DNA from: Paenisporosarcina indica
Lineage (GTDB): Bacteria > Bacillota > Bacilli > Bacillales_A > Planococcaceae
Direction: 5' to 3'
Assembly: GCF_001939075.1 (NCBI RefSeq)
Contig: NZ_MPTA01000004.1
Coordinates: 186,001-250,000 of the forward strand
Length of the DNA: 64,000 nucleotides
Each line of letters opens with the position of its first letter. Within the stretch, counting starts at the first letter, position 1. Below the pieces are notes generated by a model. It did no database searches. It was not told the DNA's origin and saw only the letters and a list, made by a program, of their open reading frames with translations. Made by a program: the position numbers and the translations under genes. Positions 18,330 through 26,649 of this stretch are shown piece by piece.

Positions 18330-18704
18330 TCACTTCTTTACAAGCCCCATGACTTGTTTCCATGTGTCGCGCAACTCGATTATATACCCTTCTGCTTCTT
18401 CTAAGATTTCAAGGTCATTTTTCGTATTTGCTTCAATTAATCGACTATAAATATATTCATAAAGTTGTTCCAAGTTTTTTGATATTTCAATATCTTGATT
18501 TAAAGTAATGCGCAATTCTTGAACAATTGCTTGTGCCTTAATCATATTTGTGTTTTTAACCTCAAAATTATTTTCTATCATTGCTTTTCTTGCTAATCTA
18601 ATAAACTTAAGACTGCCGTTATATAACATAAGCGTAAGCTCTTGTGGAGAAGCTGTCATCGCAGAGTTTTGTTGATAGGTTTGATAAGGATTGATAATTG
18701 ACAT
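18330..18704 (-). CDS. fliS: Flagellin export chaperone FliS
   Basis: FliS binds the flagellin C-terminus and prevents early polymerisation; in B. subtilis it also binds FliW partner switching indirectly. The 124-residue sequence has the family opening INPYQTYQQNSAMTASPQEL and TLMLYNGSLKFIRLA. ATG with AGGAGG upstream. Last gene of the fliD group. Confidence 0.95.
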   Translation of the reverse strand: MSIINPYQTYQQNSAMTASPQELTLMLYNGSLKFIRLARKAMIENNFEVKNTNMIKAQAIVQELRITLNQDIEISKNLEQLYEYIYSRLIEANTKNDLEILEEAEGYIIELRDTWKQVMGLVKK

Positions 18705-18722
18705 TTTAAATCCTCCTGTACT

Positions 18723-19112
18723 TTACTTCCGTTTATCAATAAATGAACCTTCGGTCGTCATGTTTTGATAGGCACCAATATATTTTCGTGAAGCTTGCTT
18801 GGTCTGGCTAATGCGGTTCATTTGCATCGCAAAAGACCGATGCAGTCCTCTCACAAGTGGCTGCAGCAAAGTCTCATAATTTTTCAGTCTGGAAATCGTC
18901 TTCTTATCTCGTTCCGTCCACTGAAAATCCTGTCGCTGGATAAGGCCAGCCAGCTGCTGAATCACTTTCTGCCGCTTTTCAAAGAGCAGCTGCAAGGTTT
19001 CCAATTGCCCTTCGCCGTTGTGTTCCATTTTGGTATCAACCGCTTTCGCCAGCCTGTAAACTTCTTCAGTCACTTCAAGAAGTTTCGTTAAATCGTTTTG
19101 GTAAGCGTTCAT
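18723..19112 (-). CDS. FliT-like helical protein between fliD and fliS
   Basis: A 129-residue, highly charged, all-helical protein with no membrane segment or signal peptide. Its ATG shares a base with the fliD stop (TGATG), indicating coupled translation. In B. subtilis the order is fliD-fliS-fliT; here the chaperone-sized gene lies between fliD and fliS. A FliT-type chaperone for the cap protein is the likely role, inferred from size and position only. Like fliD it is more GC-rich than its neighbours. Confidence 0.6.
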   Translation of the reverse strand: MNAYQNDLTKLLEVTEEVYRLAKAVDTKMEHNGEGQLETLQLLFEKRQKVIQQLAGLIQRQDFQWTERDKKTISRLKNYETLLQPLVRGLHRSFAMQMNRISQTKQASRKYIGAYQNMTTEGSFIDKRK

Positions 19113-20590
19113 CACATTCCACCGAACATGTTCTGCTGCATCCAGGTACTTTGCTGGTTCATCTGGTTCAACGCTTTTTCCATCGCACTAAACTGTTTCC
19201 AATATCGGTCTTCCACCCGTGTCAACCGATCCTGCCATTTACTGATATCATCATTCATTTGATTGATTTTCTTCGTGATAACACTATTATCAACCGCACT
19301 CCCGGGATTTCCGGCGCGGTTGCTCAGGCTTTTTATTGCAGAGTTCAACTCCTGGTATACCCGTTCCCCGATACCGAGACCGCCTGTCTTGTTGGTGAAT
19401 AATTGCATCACTTCATCCGGCTTGTCCATCAGCGCCTTTTTCAGTTTGTCTTCATCAATGTTCAAGCGGACACCTTCGCTATAATGACCCGTCGAAATAC
19501 CGACTTGGGACAATAGATTAATATTTCCCGGTGCAATGCCTTCTACTTTATCCATGAACGCACGGCGCAATTGCAACACAGCGTCCCGCAAAATCGGGTC
19601 GTTGCGCATCAAGCCGCTTCTCGATTTCTCTTCCCACAATTCGATTTCATTTTCGGTCATCGCTTTTTTCTGCTCATCCGTCAGTGGCTTAAAGTCTGGG
19701 TAGCGCTTCTCAAGAAGCGACGTTTCGATTTCCGTGATCGCTTTATTGTATTGCTCTACAAATTTCTTGATTGATTCGATCGGCTTTGCCGTATCCGCAC
19801 TCACTGTGACGGTGGCTGCTGGTCCGACCTGCAATAAGTTCAGCGTCAGACCGTTCACCGTCGTCTGGTTCGTCTTCAAGCCGGTAATATCAATCCCATC
19901 GATTCTCACCGAGCCGTCTGTTGATGCATTTGAATACGTCGATGCGGCTGTGGTCGAGAATGATGTCTGCGTATCGATGCCGACTACTTGCTTGGCAAGT
20001 GCCGCGGAATCGAAGTCGAGCGAGAAGTTCTCAGATGCGCCCATGCCTTTTGTTGAGATGAAGAAGCGTGACGTCGTATCATCAAAGCTCACTCGGAGCG
20101 CAGGTGTTGAAGCAGCTGTCGAATCCTGCAGCTTCGTTGCCACTTCTCTATATGTTTCTTGACCAGTTAAAGTTACTGAAACAGAACCAACGGTAATCGT
20201 TCCCGCAGTCCCAATGATGTCTGTCGATTTCACCACCGTACCGTCCGCTTTCGTGAGCGCATTCGCCGAATGTAGCTTCGCCGAACTCGCAACGCTCAAT
20301 ACTTCCGCCTGGTACGAACCTGATACTGCACTGGCAGTCGTCGAAACCGTTAAGCTTGCCGGGTTTGAAGTTGTAGCACTGAACGCGTTAAACGCCGAAG
20401 AAAAGCGCAGGCTGCTCGCACTCGTTCGCAAATTCGATAATGTCAAATTGAAATCACGGTACGATTCCTGTTGCCATTCCGTCCACATTTTCTGCTGGGT
20501 CAACTTATCCAACGGCATTTTTTCAGCCGACATAAGATCTTTCACTAATTGATCAATATCCATTCCTGATGCTAATCCGCCAATTCGCAA
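19112..20590 (-). CDS. fliD: Flagellar filament cap protein FliD
   Basis: FliD caps the growing filament and promotes flagellin insertion. The 492-residue protein starts RIGGLASGMDIDQLVKDLMS, the family signature, and ends in a coiled coil (KWQDRLTRVEDRYWKQFSAM). The start is a TTG preceded by GGAG. A sigma-D promoter lies 84 bases upstream. The gene is visibly more GC-rich than motA or fliS. Confidence 0.94.
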   Translation of the reverse strand: MRIGGLASGMDIDQLVKDLMSAEKMPLDKLTQQKMWTEWQQESYRDFNLTLSNLRTSASSLRFSSAFNAFSATTSNPASLTVSTTASAVSGSYQAEVLSVASSAKLHSANALTKADGTVVKSTDIIGTAGTITVGSVSVTLTGQETYREVATKLQDSTAASTPALRVSFDDTTSRFFISTKGMGASENFSLDFDSAALAKQVVGIDTQTSFSTTAASTYSNASTDGSVRIDGIDITGLKTNQTTVNGLTLNLLQVGPAATVTVSADTAKPIESIKKFVEQYNKAITEIETSLLEKRYPDFKPLTDEQKKAMTENEIELWEEKSRSGLMRNDPILRDAVLQLRRAFMDKVEGIAPGNINLLSQVGISTGHYSEGVRLNIDEDKLKKALMDKPDEVMQLFTNKTGGLGIGERVYQELNSAIKSLSNRAGNPGSAVDNSVITKKINQMNDDISKWQDRLTRVEDRYWKQFSAMEKALNQMNQQSTWMQQNMFGGM

Positions 20591-20673
20591 ATTTGATCAC
20601 TCCAATCCTATTACTCTATTTACAACTGAAGCCTTGGACAAATTCTATAATGTATCTGTTATTTACATACTAT

Positions 20674-20700
20674 ATATCGACATAAAATAAGAAATTTTTA
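20674..20700 (-). promoter_or_regulatory. Sigma-D promoter of fliD
   Basis: TAAA, 15 bases, GTCGATAT on the minus strand; one mismatch to the consensus. The -10 ends 84 bases before the fliD start. Confidence 0.85.
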
Positions 20701-20737
20701 GCATTTAATAAAATTATTTGTCGTCCCATTAAAATAA

Positions 20738-20760
20738 GACCGACTCTTGTGGAATCGGCC
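20738..20760 (-). terminator. Terminator after the 51-aa ORF
   Basis: Nine-base stem with two G-U pairs (GGCCGATTC and GAGTCGGTC in minus-strand RNA) and a five-base loop, followed by TTATTTT. It lies 55 bases after the small ORF at 20815-20970 and before the fliD promoter. Confidence 0.7.
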
Positions 20761-20814
20761 AAGAAATCTGTGTCTATGAATTTAACTTTTGCCAAATGCA
20801 ATCAACTGGTCTTA

Positions 20815-20970
20815 TTACTTTCTTCTGCTGTATAAACGCAATTCCTTTGTTATTTTCTTTTGCATTTCAATTTTTTGTTGCTCGGAACGTTCCTGACTTT
20901 TCAACGCATTTTCAGACGTGCTATCGCTATGATTACGTGAAAGTAAAGCTTGTGTATATTTCACTCCCAT
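20815..20970 (-). CDS. Small 51-aa hypothetical protein in the flagellar locus
   Basis: An ORF of 51 residues starting MGVKYTQALLSRNHSDS and ending KELRLYSRRK. It is basic and helix-prone in its second half, with no membrane segment. The ATG has a GGGGGGA site nine bases upstream, and a clear terminator follows, so it looks like a real single-gene unit. It lies where FlaG is found in B. subtilis (before fliD) but is far shorter and I see no FlaG similarity. Function unknown. Confidence 0.5.
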   Translation of the reverse strand: MGVKYTQALLSRNHSDSTSENALKSQERSEQQKIEMQKKITKELRLYSRRK

Positions 20971-21189
20971 CGGTGACTTCCCCCCATATGTTCTTTTTAT
21001 ATTGGTAGTTAATGAAAGATAGGTTCGGATGGATAATAAATTTCATATGATTACCACATCAACCATGTTTACCGATTATATATTGAGGTGAACTGAAAGA
21101 CACCTTGTTATAATCACTATTCCGAAAATAAAGATTGGGACTTATTTGAACTATAAAAAAATGTTTGGGAGTACCTTAGAATCACTCCA

Positions 21190-21230
21190 CATAGACAAAG
21201 CCGATTCTTAAAGAATCGGCTTTGTCTATG
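21190..21230 (-). terminator. 18-bp perfect hairpin overlapping the stop of the glucosaminidase-like gene
   Basis: CATAGACAAAGCCGATTC and its exact complement with a five-base loop. The TAG stop of the gene at 21226 lies within the stem. No T run follows on either side, but the stem is long and G+C-containing enough to act as a terminator or 3' stabiliser. Confidence 0.6.
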
Positions 21231-21945
21231 TAAGGCTATTAAAATGTCGGTTTACACCTTGTACCCAATGATTGTTCAAGCCTGTCGGATCGTTCGATAC
21301 TCCAATCGGAGCATATTTCGCACCAATTTTGGCAACCGTGTCTTTTCCCTGGTCCAAATAATTCTGTCTTAAATTACGTGCCATATCGAAAATGCTATCT
21401 TCTATTGATTCATAGCTTTTCAGTCCGCCTTTGCCCATCATGCCCGCCACATTTAGTTTTTCGTTGACGGCTTTTGATGAACCATTCCCCGTTTCATGTA
21501 TGGCAATCGCAGAAAGCAAACCAGGATGGATATCGTATTTTTTTCCTGCGTTAATAAAATGCATTGCTGTTCCACCCAATTTACCTTCTAGACTATTGTC
21601 CAGTTTCATGAACTGCATCGGCTTGAAATTAAAATCACTTGTAACACTTGAATTTACCGCAATGTTACTTGTATCGACATGTTGAAGATTTAATGGTGTA
21701 TAGGGACTAGTAAGTTGGGGAAAGATCTGATTTTCTCCCAATGGAAGCGTGGTTGGAATATTCGATGCGCTGCCTTGCATCATCGTATTTAATAACATCA
21801 GAAACTGTGAGTTATCGTTCGATCCATTACCTATTGAATTGACTGAATTTCCTGTTTGATTTAGAGAAGGCATCGCTTGTGCCAATGAAGCCATGGTCAT
21901 GTAATAAAACCAATTAGAAGAAATCGGACTGGTCAATAATTTCAC
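21226..21945 (-). CDS. Glucosaminidase/lysozyme-fold peptidoglycan hydrolase-like protein
   Basis: The C-terminal half (about residues 120-239) has the layout of glucosaminidase-type murein hydrolases: HFINAGKKYDIHPGLLSAIA, then IHETGNGSSKAV with the likely catalytic Glu, VAGMMGKGGLKSYES, and IGAKYAPIGVSNDPTGLNNHW. The N-terminal half is Ser/Asn-rich and lacks a clear signal peptide. Setting in a flagellar locus suggests a role in opening the wall for rod or filament, like FlgJ. The GTG start is only two bases from AAAGGA; a TTG three codons later is better spaced. Whether it is exported through the flagellar system is unknown. Confidence 0.75.
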   Translation of the reverse strand: MKLLTSPISSNWFYYMTMASLAQAMPSLNQTGNSVNSIGNGSNDNSQFLMLLNTMMQGSASNIPTTLPLGENQIFPQLTSPYTPLNLQHVDTSNIAVNSSVTSDFNFKPMQFMKLDNSLEGKLGGTAMHFINAGKKYDIHPGLLSAIAIHETGNGSSKAVNEKLNVAGMMGKGGLKSYESIEDSIFDMARNLRQNYLDQGKDTVAKIGAKYAPIGVSNDPTGLNNHWVQGVNRHFNSLT

Positions 21946-22053
21946 ATCCTTTAATTAGATGAACGTAATCTATACTACAAGAGAATAATGGAAAAAAGAA
22001 TAGGAGGATTGTGGTGATAATTAATAGAATTTATCTAAAAAAACCAAAAAGAA

Positions 22054-22082
22054 AGACAGTGATAGTAAATAAGTCACTGTCT
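22054..22082 (-). terminator. Terminator of the flagellin remnant
   Basis: AGACAGTGA, 11-base loop, TCACTGTCT, followed on the minus strand by TTCTTTTTGG. It lies 18 bases after the stop of the flagellin fragment and seems to have outlived most of that gene. Confidence 0.75.
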
Positions 22083-22099
22083 CTTTTTTCTATCCTTTT

Positions 22100-22240
22100 A
22101 TTAACGTAATATCATAAGTACTTCTTGTGGCAGTTGATTTGCTTGCGTCACAATAGCTTGTATGGCTTCTAATAAGATATTATTCTTTGTGAACTCCATT
22201 ATTTCCTTCGCCATTTCTGACAAAATTGTTCTTTTTCTGA
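22100..22240 (-). pseudogene. Flagellin 3' remnant
   Basis: The minus strand encodes a final stretch EMAKEIMEFTKNNILLEAIQ followed by AIVTQANQLPQEVLMILR and a stop. It matches the last 38 residues of the intact flagellin at 26650 (DMAKEMMNLTKNNIL...QAPQAVLQLLR) with many substitutions. A TAG lies ten codons upstream and no flagellin sequence is seen beyond it, so the first 85 percent of the gene is gone. The terminator is still in place. Confidence 0.85.
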
Positions 22241-22300
22241 TTATCTAAAAAAATTACAAATTAACTATGTCTTAAATTAAATAACTTGTTAATCAGGAAG

Positions 22301-22337
22301 AAGCCACATCCCCAGCCAAAGCTAGAGGATGTGGCTT
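22301..22337. terminator. Hairpin downstream of the repeat-protein gene
   Basis: AAGCCACATCC and its complement around a 15-base loop, about 135 bases after the stop of the repeat-protein gene. T-rich sequence follows on the plus strand only (TTTTC), so the direction is uncertain. Confidence 0.45.
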
Positions 22338-22473
22338 TTCAGAAGTAAACTTTACTTTTTCTTATTTGAACATTTTATTTTTACTGTTTCTATGTTCATA
22401 CGCACATTTCACGGTCTTTCATTTATTCTTTTCTGCCTAGGTTGGCTCTATATTATATCCTTTAAGGAAATTA

Positions 22474-25400
22474 TCAATTGCCGACTCCTCTTAGAATCCA
22501 GTATATTATCAGTTCCCATAGGCTAAATCTATGATGGTGACCATTATTTGAGTCTTGTTTTTTTGAACCTTTCACTTCCACTGTTGTAGATCCCACAACT
22601 AAATAATTGCCTAGCATTCCACTGAATTCGAGCGTCTGTTTGCCATCATTCCAGTCAAAATCCTCACGATTGAATTTGAATTGCCCTTTTTCTGCTTGTT
22701 TCTCATATCCATTTTTACCTGAAATGGCTGCTACACCATTTATGGAAACACTTTCCAAGATGAAATTCTTCGTATCAAACCCCTTAGGCAACGATACTTC
22801 AACAGAAAATACTCCGTCATTGTCTTTGATAACACCTGGATTTACTTTAATGCTCGTGACAGGGATATAAACTTCAATAGTTTTTTTCAGCGTGGTTGTC
22901 CAACCCGCATTGTCTGTTACCGTTATTTGTACATTATATTTACCAGGTTGATTGAAGGAAATACTATCTCCATTTGTATAACTCTTTCCATTTACCGTTA
23001 AGCTTTCTGCTTTTAGTCCCGATACAGCATCTTTTGCCATATAGGTCAACGGCAATTTTGTTCCTAATGAATATAGATCTTTCAACTCCCATGTAACGGT
23101 TGGAGCTGTTTGATCAATTTTCACTTCAATTGTTTTCACTTCTTCTTTGTTGCCGGCCTGATCCACGCTGTAGAAAGAAACTTTATTGATTCCTTCTTCG
23201 TTTACTGTAAAGCTAATGCCTTCCGCAAATTCAGATCCGTTTACTGAGTAATAAGTTGTTTTTACACCGCTTTGGTCGTCTTTTGCTGCCAATTCTACAG
23301 CCACTTTATTTTGTGACCAATGTTCAGCATAATTTGATGCAGTTTCTGGTGCCGTGTGATCAATTTTCACTTCAACTGTTTTTGCTTCTTCTATATTTCC
23401 AGCATTATCTACGCTAAAGAAAGAAACTTTATTGATGCCCTCTTCACTCAACGTAATGCTTGTACCTTCCGCGTATTCAGATCCGTTCACTGAATAGTAG
23501 GTTGCTGATACACCGCTTTGGTCATCTTTTGCTGTCAATTCCACAGTTAATTCCTGATGCCACTCATCTGTTGCATTCGATGTTGTTTCCGGTGCAGATT
23601 GGTCAATCTTCACTTCGGCCGTTTTGGCTTCTTCTACGTTCCCAGCCTTATCGACGCTATAGAAGGAGACTTCGTTAATTCCTTCTTCATTTACCGTAAA
23701 GTTTGTGCCTTCTATATATTCAGATTCGTTCACTGAATAGTAAGTTGCTGATATACCGCTTTGATCATCTTTTGCTGTCAATTCGACCGTGAATTCCTGA
23801 TGCCATTCATCTGTTGCATTCGATGTTGTTTCCGGTGCAGATTGGTCAATCTTCACTTCTGCTGTTTTGGCTTCTTCTTCGTTCCCAGCCTTATCGACGC
23901 TATAGAAGGAAATTTCGTTAATTCCTTCTTCATTTACCGTAAAGTTTGTGCCTTCTATATATTCAGATCCGTTCACTGAATAGTAAGTTGCTGATACACC
24001 GCTTTGGACATCTTTTGCTGTCAATTCGACCGTGAATTCCTGATTCCATTCATCTGTTGCATTCGATGTTGTTTCCGGTGCAGATTGGTCAATCTTCACT
24101 TCTGCTGATTTCGGTTCCTCTTTATTTCCGGCATTGTCTACGCTAAAGAAGGAGATTATATTGACTCCTTCTTCATTTATGGTGAAGCTATTGCCTTCCA
24201 CATATTCTGAACCGTTAATTGAGTAGAAGGTTTTGTCTACACCAATCTTCTTGTCAATTGCAGTTAGTTCAACCGTAAATTCTTGATACCATTGATTAGT
24301 CATATTGGATGTAGTTTCTGGAGCTGATTGGTCGATCCTCACTTCTGCGGTTTTCGGTTCTTCTTTATTTCCGGCATTGTCTACACTGTAGAAGGAGATT
24401 ACGTTGAGACCTTCTTCATTTACAATAAAGCTATTGCCTTCCACATATTCAGAACCATTTACAGAATAGTAGGTTGCAAATACACCACTGAGGTCGTTTG
24501 CAGTTAATTCGACGGTGAATTCTTGATGCCAGTCACCTGTTGTATTCGATGTTGTTTCCGGTGCAGATAGATCAATTTTCACTTCTGCAGTTTTCGCTTC
24601 TTCTATATTTCCGGCGTTGTCTATGCTGTAGAAGGAGATTTTGTTGATTCCTTCATTATTTAATGTGAAGCTGGTGCCTTCTTTATAATCAGAACCATTT
24701 ACAGAATAGAAAGTTGAAGCCACTCCGCTCTTATTATCCTCTGCAGTCAATTCAACGGTAAAGTCTTGTTTTTGCCATACGTTCCCAACGTTTGTTGTTG
24801 TAGTAGGGGGCGTACGGTCATTTTGGATTTCCACTGCAATAACATTAGAATACCTTGAATCTCCAAAACGATTGTGTGTCACGGTAACCACAAATTCATG
24901 TTTTCCATCTTCAATGCCGTTAACAGTAAAAGTTTTCTTATCTGTAGAATCAAGTAAAACAAACTCCCCGTCAATCACTTCAAATATATGATAAAGAGAT
25001 GCATTTGGTATTTCATTCCACTTAAGAGTGGCTACATTATCATTGATAGATTGAAGTTCAAGCACTGGGCTTGCTACTACAGGATGTCCTAAAGTCACTT
25101 GAGCATAAGATACCTCGGATTCACCGAAACGGTCGCTTACTGCTGTCACTTCGTATTCATACCAGTCTTCAGGCATGTTTGTGAAGGTGCGGCTCAAATT
25201 TGGTGTATTAGAGACTAACTCTTTTTTACCTTCTTTAATCTGATAAATATTATAAGAAGTCGCAAATTCTACTTGTGTCCACTTCAATAGTAAGTCATTA
25301 CCGTTTTGGACCGTAATTCTCAAGTTTTCTGGAGACGCCATTACAGGATGTACTAATGAATATTTCACTTGGCTTCCTTTTTGGGATTCTCCAAAACGGT

Positions 25401-26499
25401 CACTGACCGAAGTTACTTCATACTGGTAATCGCCAGCAGGAAGGTTTGCGAACGTGCGACTGGTGTTTTCCGTATTATATAGGAATTTTTTTACCCCATC
25501 TTTAATCTGATAGATATTGTAGCCCGTTGCAAATTCCACTTCTGTCCACTTCACGAACAAATCGTTGCCGTTTCGAACTGAAGTGCTCAACCCTAATGGT
25601 GCGCTCATATCAGGATGCACTAGAGTTGTTGAGGACTGGACTCCTGTTTTAGATTCACCAAAACGGCTACTCACAGAATACACTTCATATTGGTAATCGC
25701 CTGTTGGCCTGTTAGTCAATGTGCGAGTCAGATTTTCTGTTGTATTAACCAGCTTTTTAACTCCATTTTTAATTTCATAAATATTGTAGGCAGTCGCAAA
25801 TGCCACTTCTGGCCATTTCAGGTTGATGTCGTTCCCGTTCCGGATAGACAGAGTCAAGTCTGCAGGTGCTGCCATTACCGGATGCACTAAATTTGTTTCA
25901 ATCTGGCTTGCTGTCTGGGATTCACCAAAACGATCACTGACTGCAGTCACTTCATATACATATTTGCCCTCCGGCATATTTGAGAAAGTGCGGTTTAAGT
26001 TAGCCGTGTTAAAAACTAATTTTTTTTCACTGTCTTTAATTTGATAAATATTGTAGCTGCTTGCAAATTCCGAAACTGTCCATTTTAAAGCCAGATCATT
26101 TCCGTTACGTACTGTCAGGCTTAAGTCTTGCGGCGCCAACATTTGTGGATGTTCCAATGTATAAGCAACTTGATTTGATGGAGCCGACTCACCACTTGCA
26201 GTCTTGAAAGCCGTCACTTCGAAAACATATTCACCTTCCGGCTTATTTGCAAAATTGAAGGATGGATATTCCGGAGATCCGATTAGCTTTTTCTCTCCAT
26301 TTACAACTTGGTAAACATTGTATTTCTGAGCAGAACTAACTCCAGTCCACTTCAATAGAAAATTATTTCCACTGTTTACAGTCACTTTCAAATCTGTAGG
26401 AGCTTCAATTGAAGTAGCAAACACGCTAATTGCAGGAAGCACAAGCTGAAGTACTAACAAAATACTCAAAAGCAATGATATGTGACTATATTTTTTCAT
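22474..26499 (-). CDS. Secreted multi-repeat surface protein (six FN3-like plus eight OmpL47/Ig-like repeats)
   Basis: A 1341-residue exported protein. A signal peptide (MKKYSHISLLLSILL... ending SVFA) is followed by six FN3-like units of about 90 residues (each with NGND-LxLKW and YNIYQIKDG), then seven units of about 81 residues starting APETTSN and containing DDQSGVSATYYSVNGSEY, EEGIN and FYSVDNAGN, plus one degenerate eighth unit. The unit sequence resembles OmpL47-type or bacterial Ig-like adhesion repeats. The C-terminus has a final beta domain and ends LWELIIYWILRGVGN, with no LPXTG or SLH motif. The ATG at 26499 has AAGGTGG upstream; 19 further upstream codons are unlikely. It lies between hag and a murein hydrolase gene; a flagellum- or wall-associated adhesin is an inference. 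Confidence 0.8.
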   Translation of the reverse strand: MKKYSHISLLLSILLVLQLVLPAISVFATSIEAPTDLKVTVNSGNNFLLKWTGVSSAQKYNVYQVVNGEKKLIGSPEYPSFNFANKPEGEYVFEVTAFKTASGESAPSNQVAYTLEHPQMLAPQDLSLTVRNGNDLALKWTVSEFASSYNIYQIKDSEKKLVFNTANLNRTFSNMPEGKYVYEVTAVSDRFGESQTASQIETNLVHPVMAAPADLTLSIRNGNDINLKWPEVAFATAYNIYEIKNGVKKLVNTTENLTRTLTNRPTGDYQYEVYSVSSRFGESKTGVQSSTTLVHPDMSAPLGLSTSVRNGNDLFVKWTEVEFATGYNIYQIKDGVKKFLYNTENTSRTFANLPAGDYQYEVTSVSDRFGESQKGSQVKYSLVHPVMASPENLRITVQNGNDLLLKWTQVEFATSYNIYQIKEGKKELVSNTPNLSRTFTNMPEDWYEYEVTAVSDRFGESEVSYAQVTLGHPVVASPVLELQSINDNVATLKWNEIPNASLYHIFEVIDGEFVLLDSTDKKTFTVNGIEDGKHEFVVTVTHNRFGDSRYSNVIAVEIQNDRTPPTTTTNVGNVWQKQDFTVELTAEDNKSGVASTFYSVNGSDYKEGTSFTLNNEGINKISFYSIDNAGNIEEAKTAEVKIDLSAPETTSNTTGDWHQEFTVELTANDLSGVFATYYSVNGSEYVEGNSFIVNEEGLNVISFYSVDNAGNKEEPKTAEVRIDQSAPETTSNMTNQWYQEFTVELTAIDKKIGVDKTFYSINGSEYVEGNSFTINEEGVNIISFFSVDNAGNKEEPKSAEVKIDQSAPETTSNATDEWNQEFTVELTAKDVQSGVSATYYSVNGSEYIEGTNFTVNEEGINEISFYSVDKAGNEEEAKTAEVKIDQSAPETTSNATDEWHQEFTVELTAKDDQSGISATYYSVNESEYIEGTNFTVNEEGINEVSFYSVDKAGNVEEAKTAEVKIDQSAPETTSNATDEWHQELTVELTAKDDQSGVSATYYSVNGSEYAEGTSITLSEEGINKVSFFSVDNAGNIEEAKTVEVKIDHTAPETASNYAEHWSQNKVAVELAAKDDQSGVKTTYYSVNGSEFAEGISFTVNEEGINKVSFYSVDQAGNKEEVKTIEVKIDQTAPTVTWELKDLYSLGTKLPLTYMAKDAVSGLKAESLTVNGKSYTNGDSISFNQPGKYNVQITVTDNAGWTTTLKKTIEVYIPVTSIKVNPGVIKDNDGVFSVEVSLPKGFDTKNFILESVSINGVAAISGKNGYEKQAEKGQFKFNREDFDWNDGKQTLEFSGMLGNYLVVGSTTVEVKGSKKQDSNNGHHHRFSLWELIIYWILRGVGN
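23110..24830 (-). repeat. Tandem approx. 243-bp coding repeats
   Basis: Seven in-frame repeats of about 81 codons in the repeat protein. The copies covering about 23560-24110 are nearly identical at DNA level (shared blocks such as CATCTGTTGCATTCGATGTT occur at 23568, 23808 and 24050), while outer copies have diverged. Such a tract is prone to expansion and contraction. Confidence 0.85.
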
Positions 26500-26586
26500 A
26501 AAAACCCATCCACCTTTATACCTATAATGTGAGCAAATAAAAAAGCATAAAACCATCCATATTCATTTCAAACGATTAAACAGCGA

Positions 26587-26621
26587 AATAAGAGACTCTA
26601 CTAAAGTAAGAGTCTCTTATT
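26587..26621 (-). terminator. Terminator of hag
   Basis: Perfect 13-bp stem AATAAGAGACTCT and complement with a nine-base loop, 29 bases after the flagellin stop, followed by TTTCG on the minus strand. Confidence 0.85.
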
Positions 26622-26649
26622 CTTTGCTTCATCTACTATTCAATATTGA

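Noticed and set aside
22474-22530. LPXTG or SLH anchor at the end of the repeat protein
   Set aside because: The C-terminus has neither LPXTG-like motif nor SLH repeats; only a short hydrophobic segment is present.
23110-24830. CRISPR-like array
   Set aside because: The periodicity is about 243 bp and lies within one open reading frame; repeats are coding, with no short spacers.
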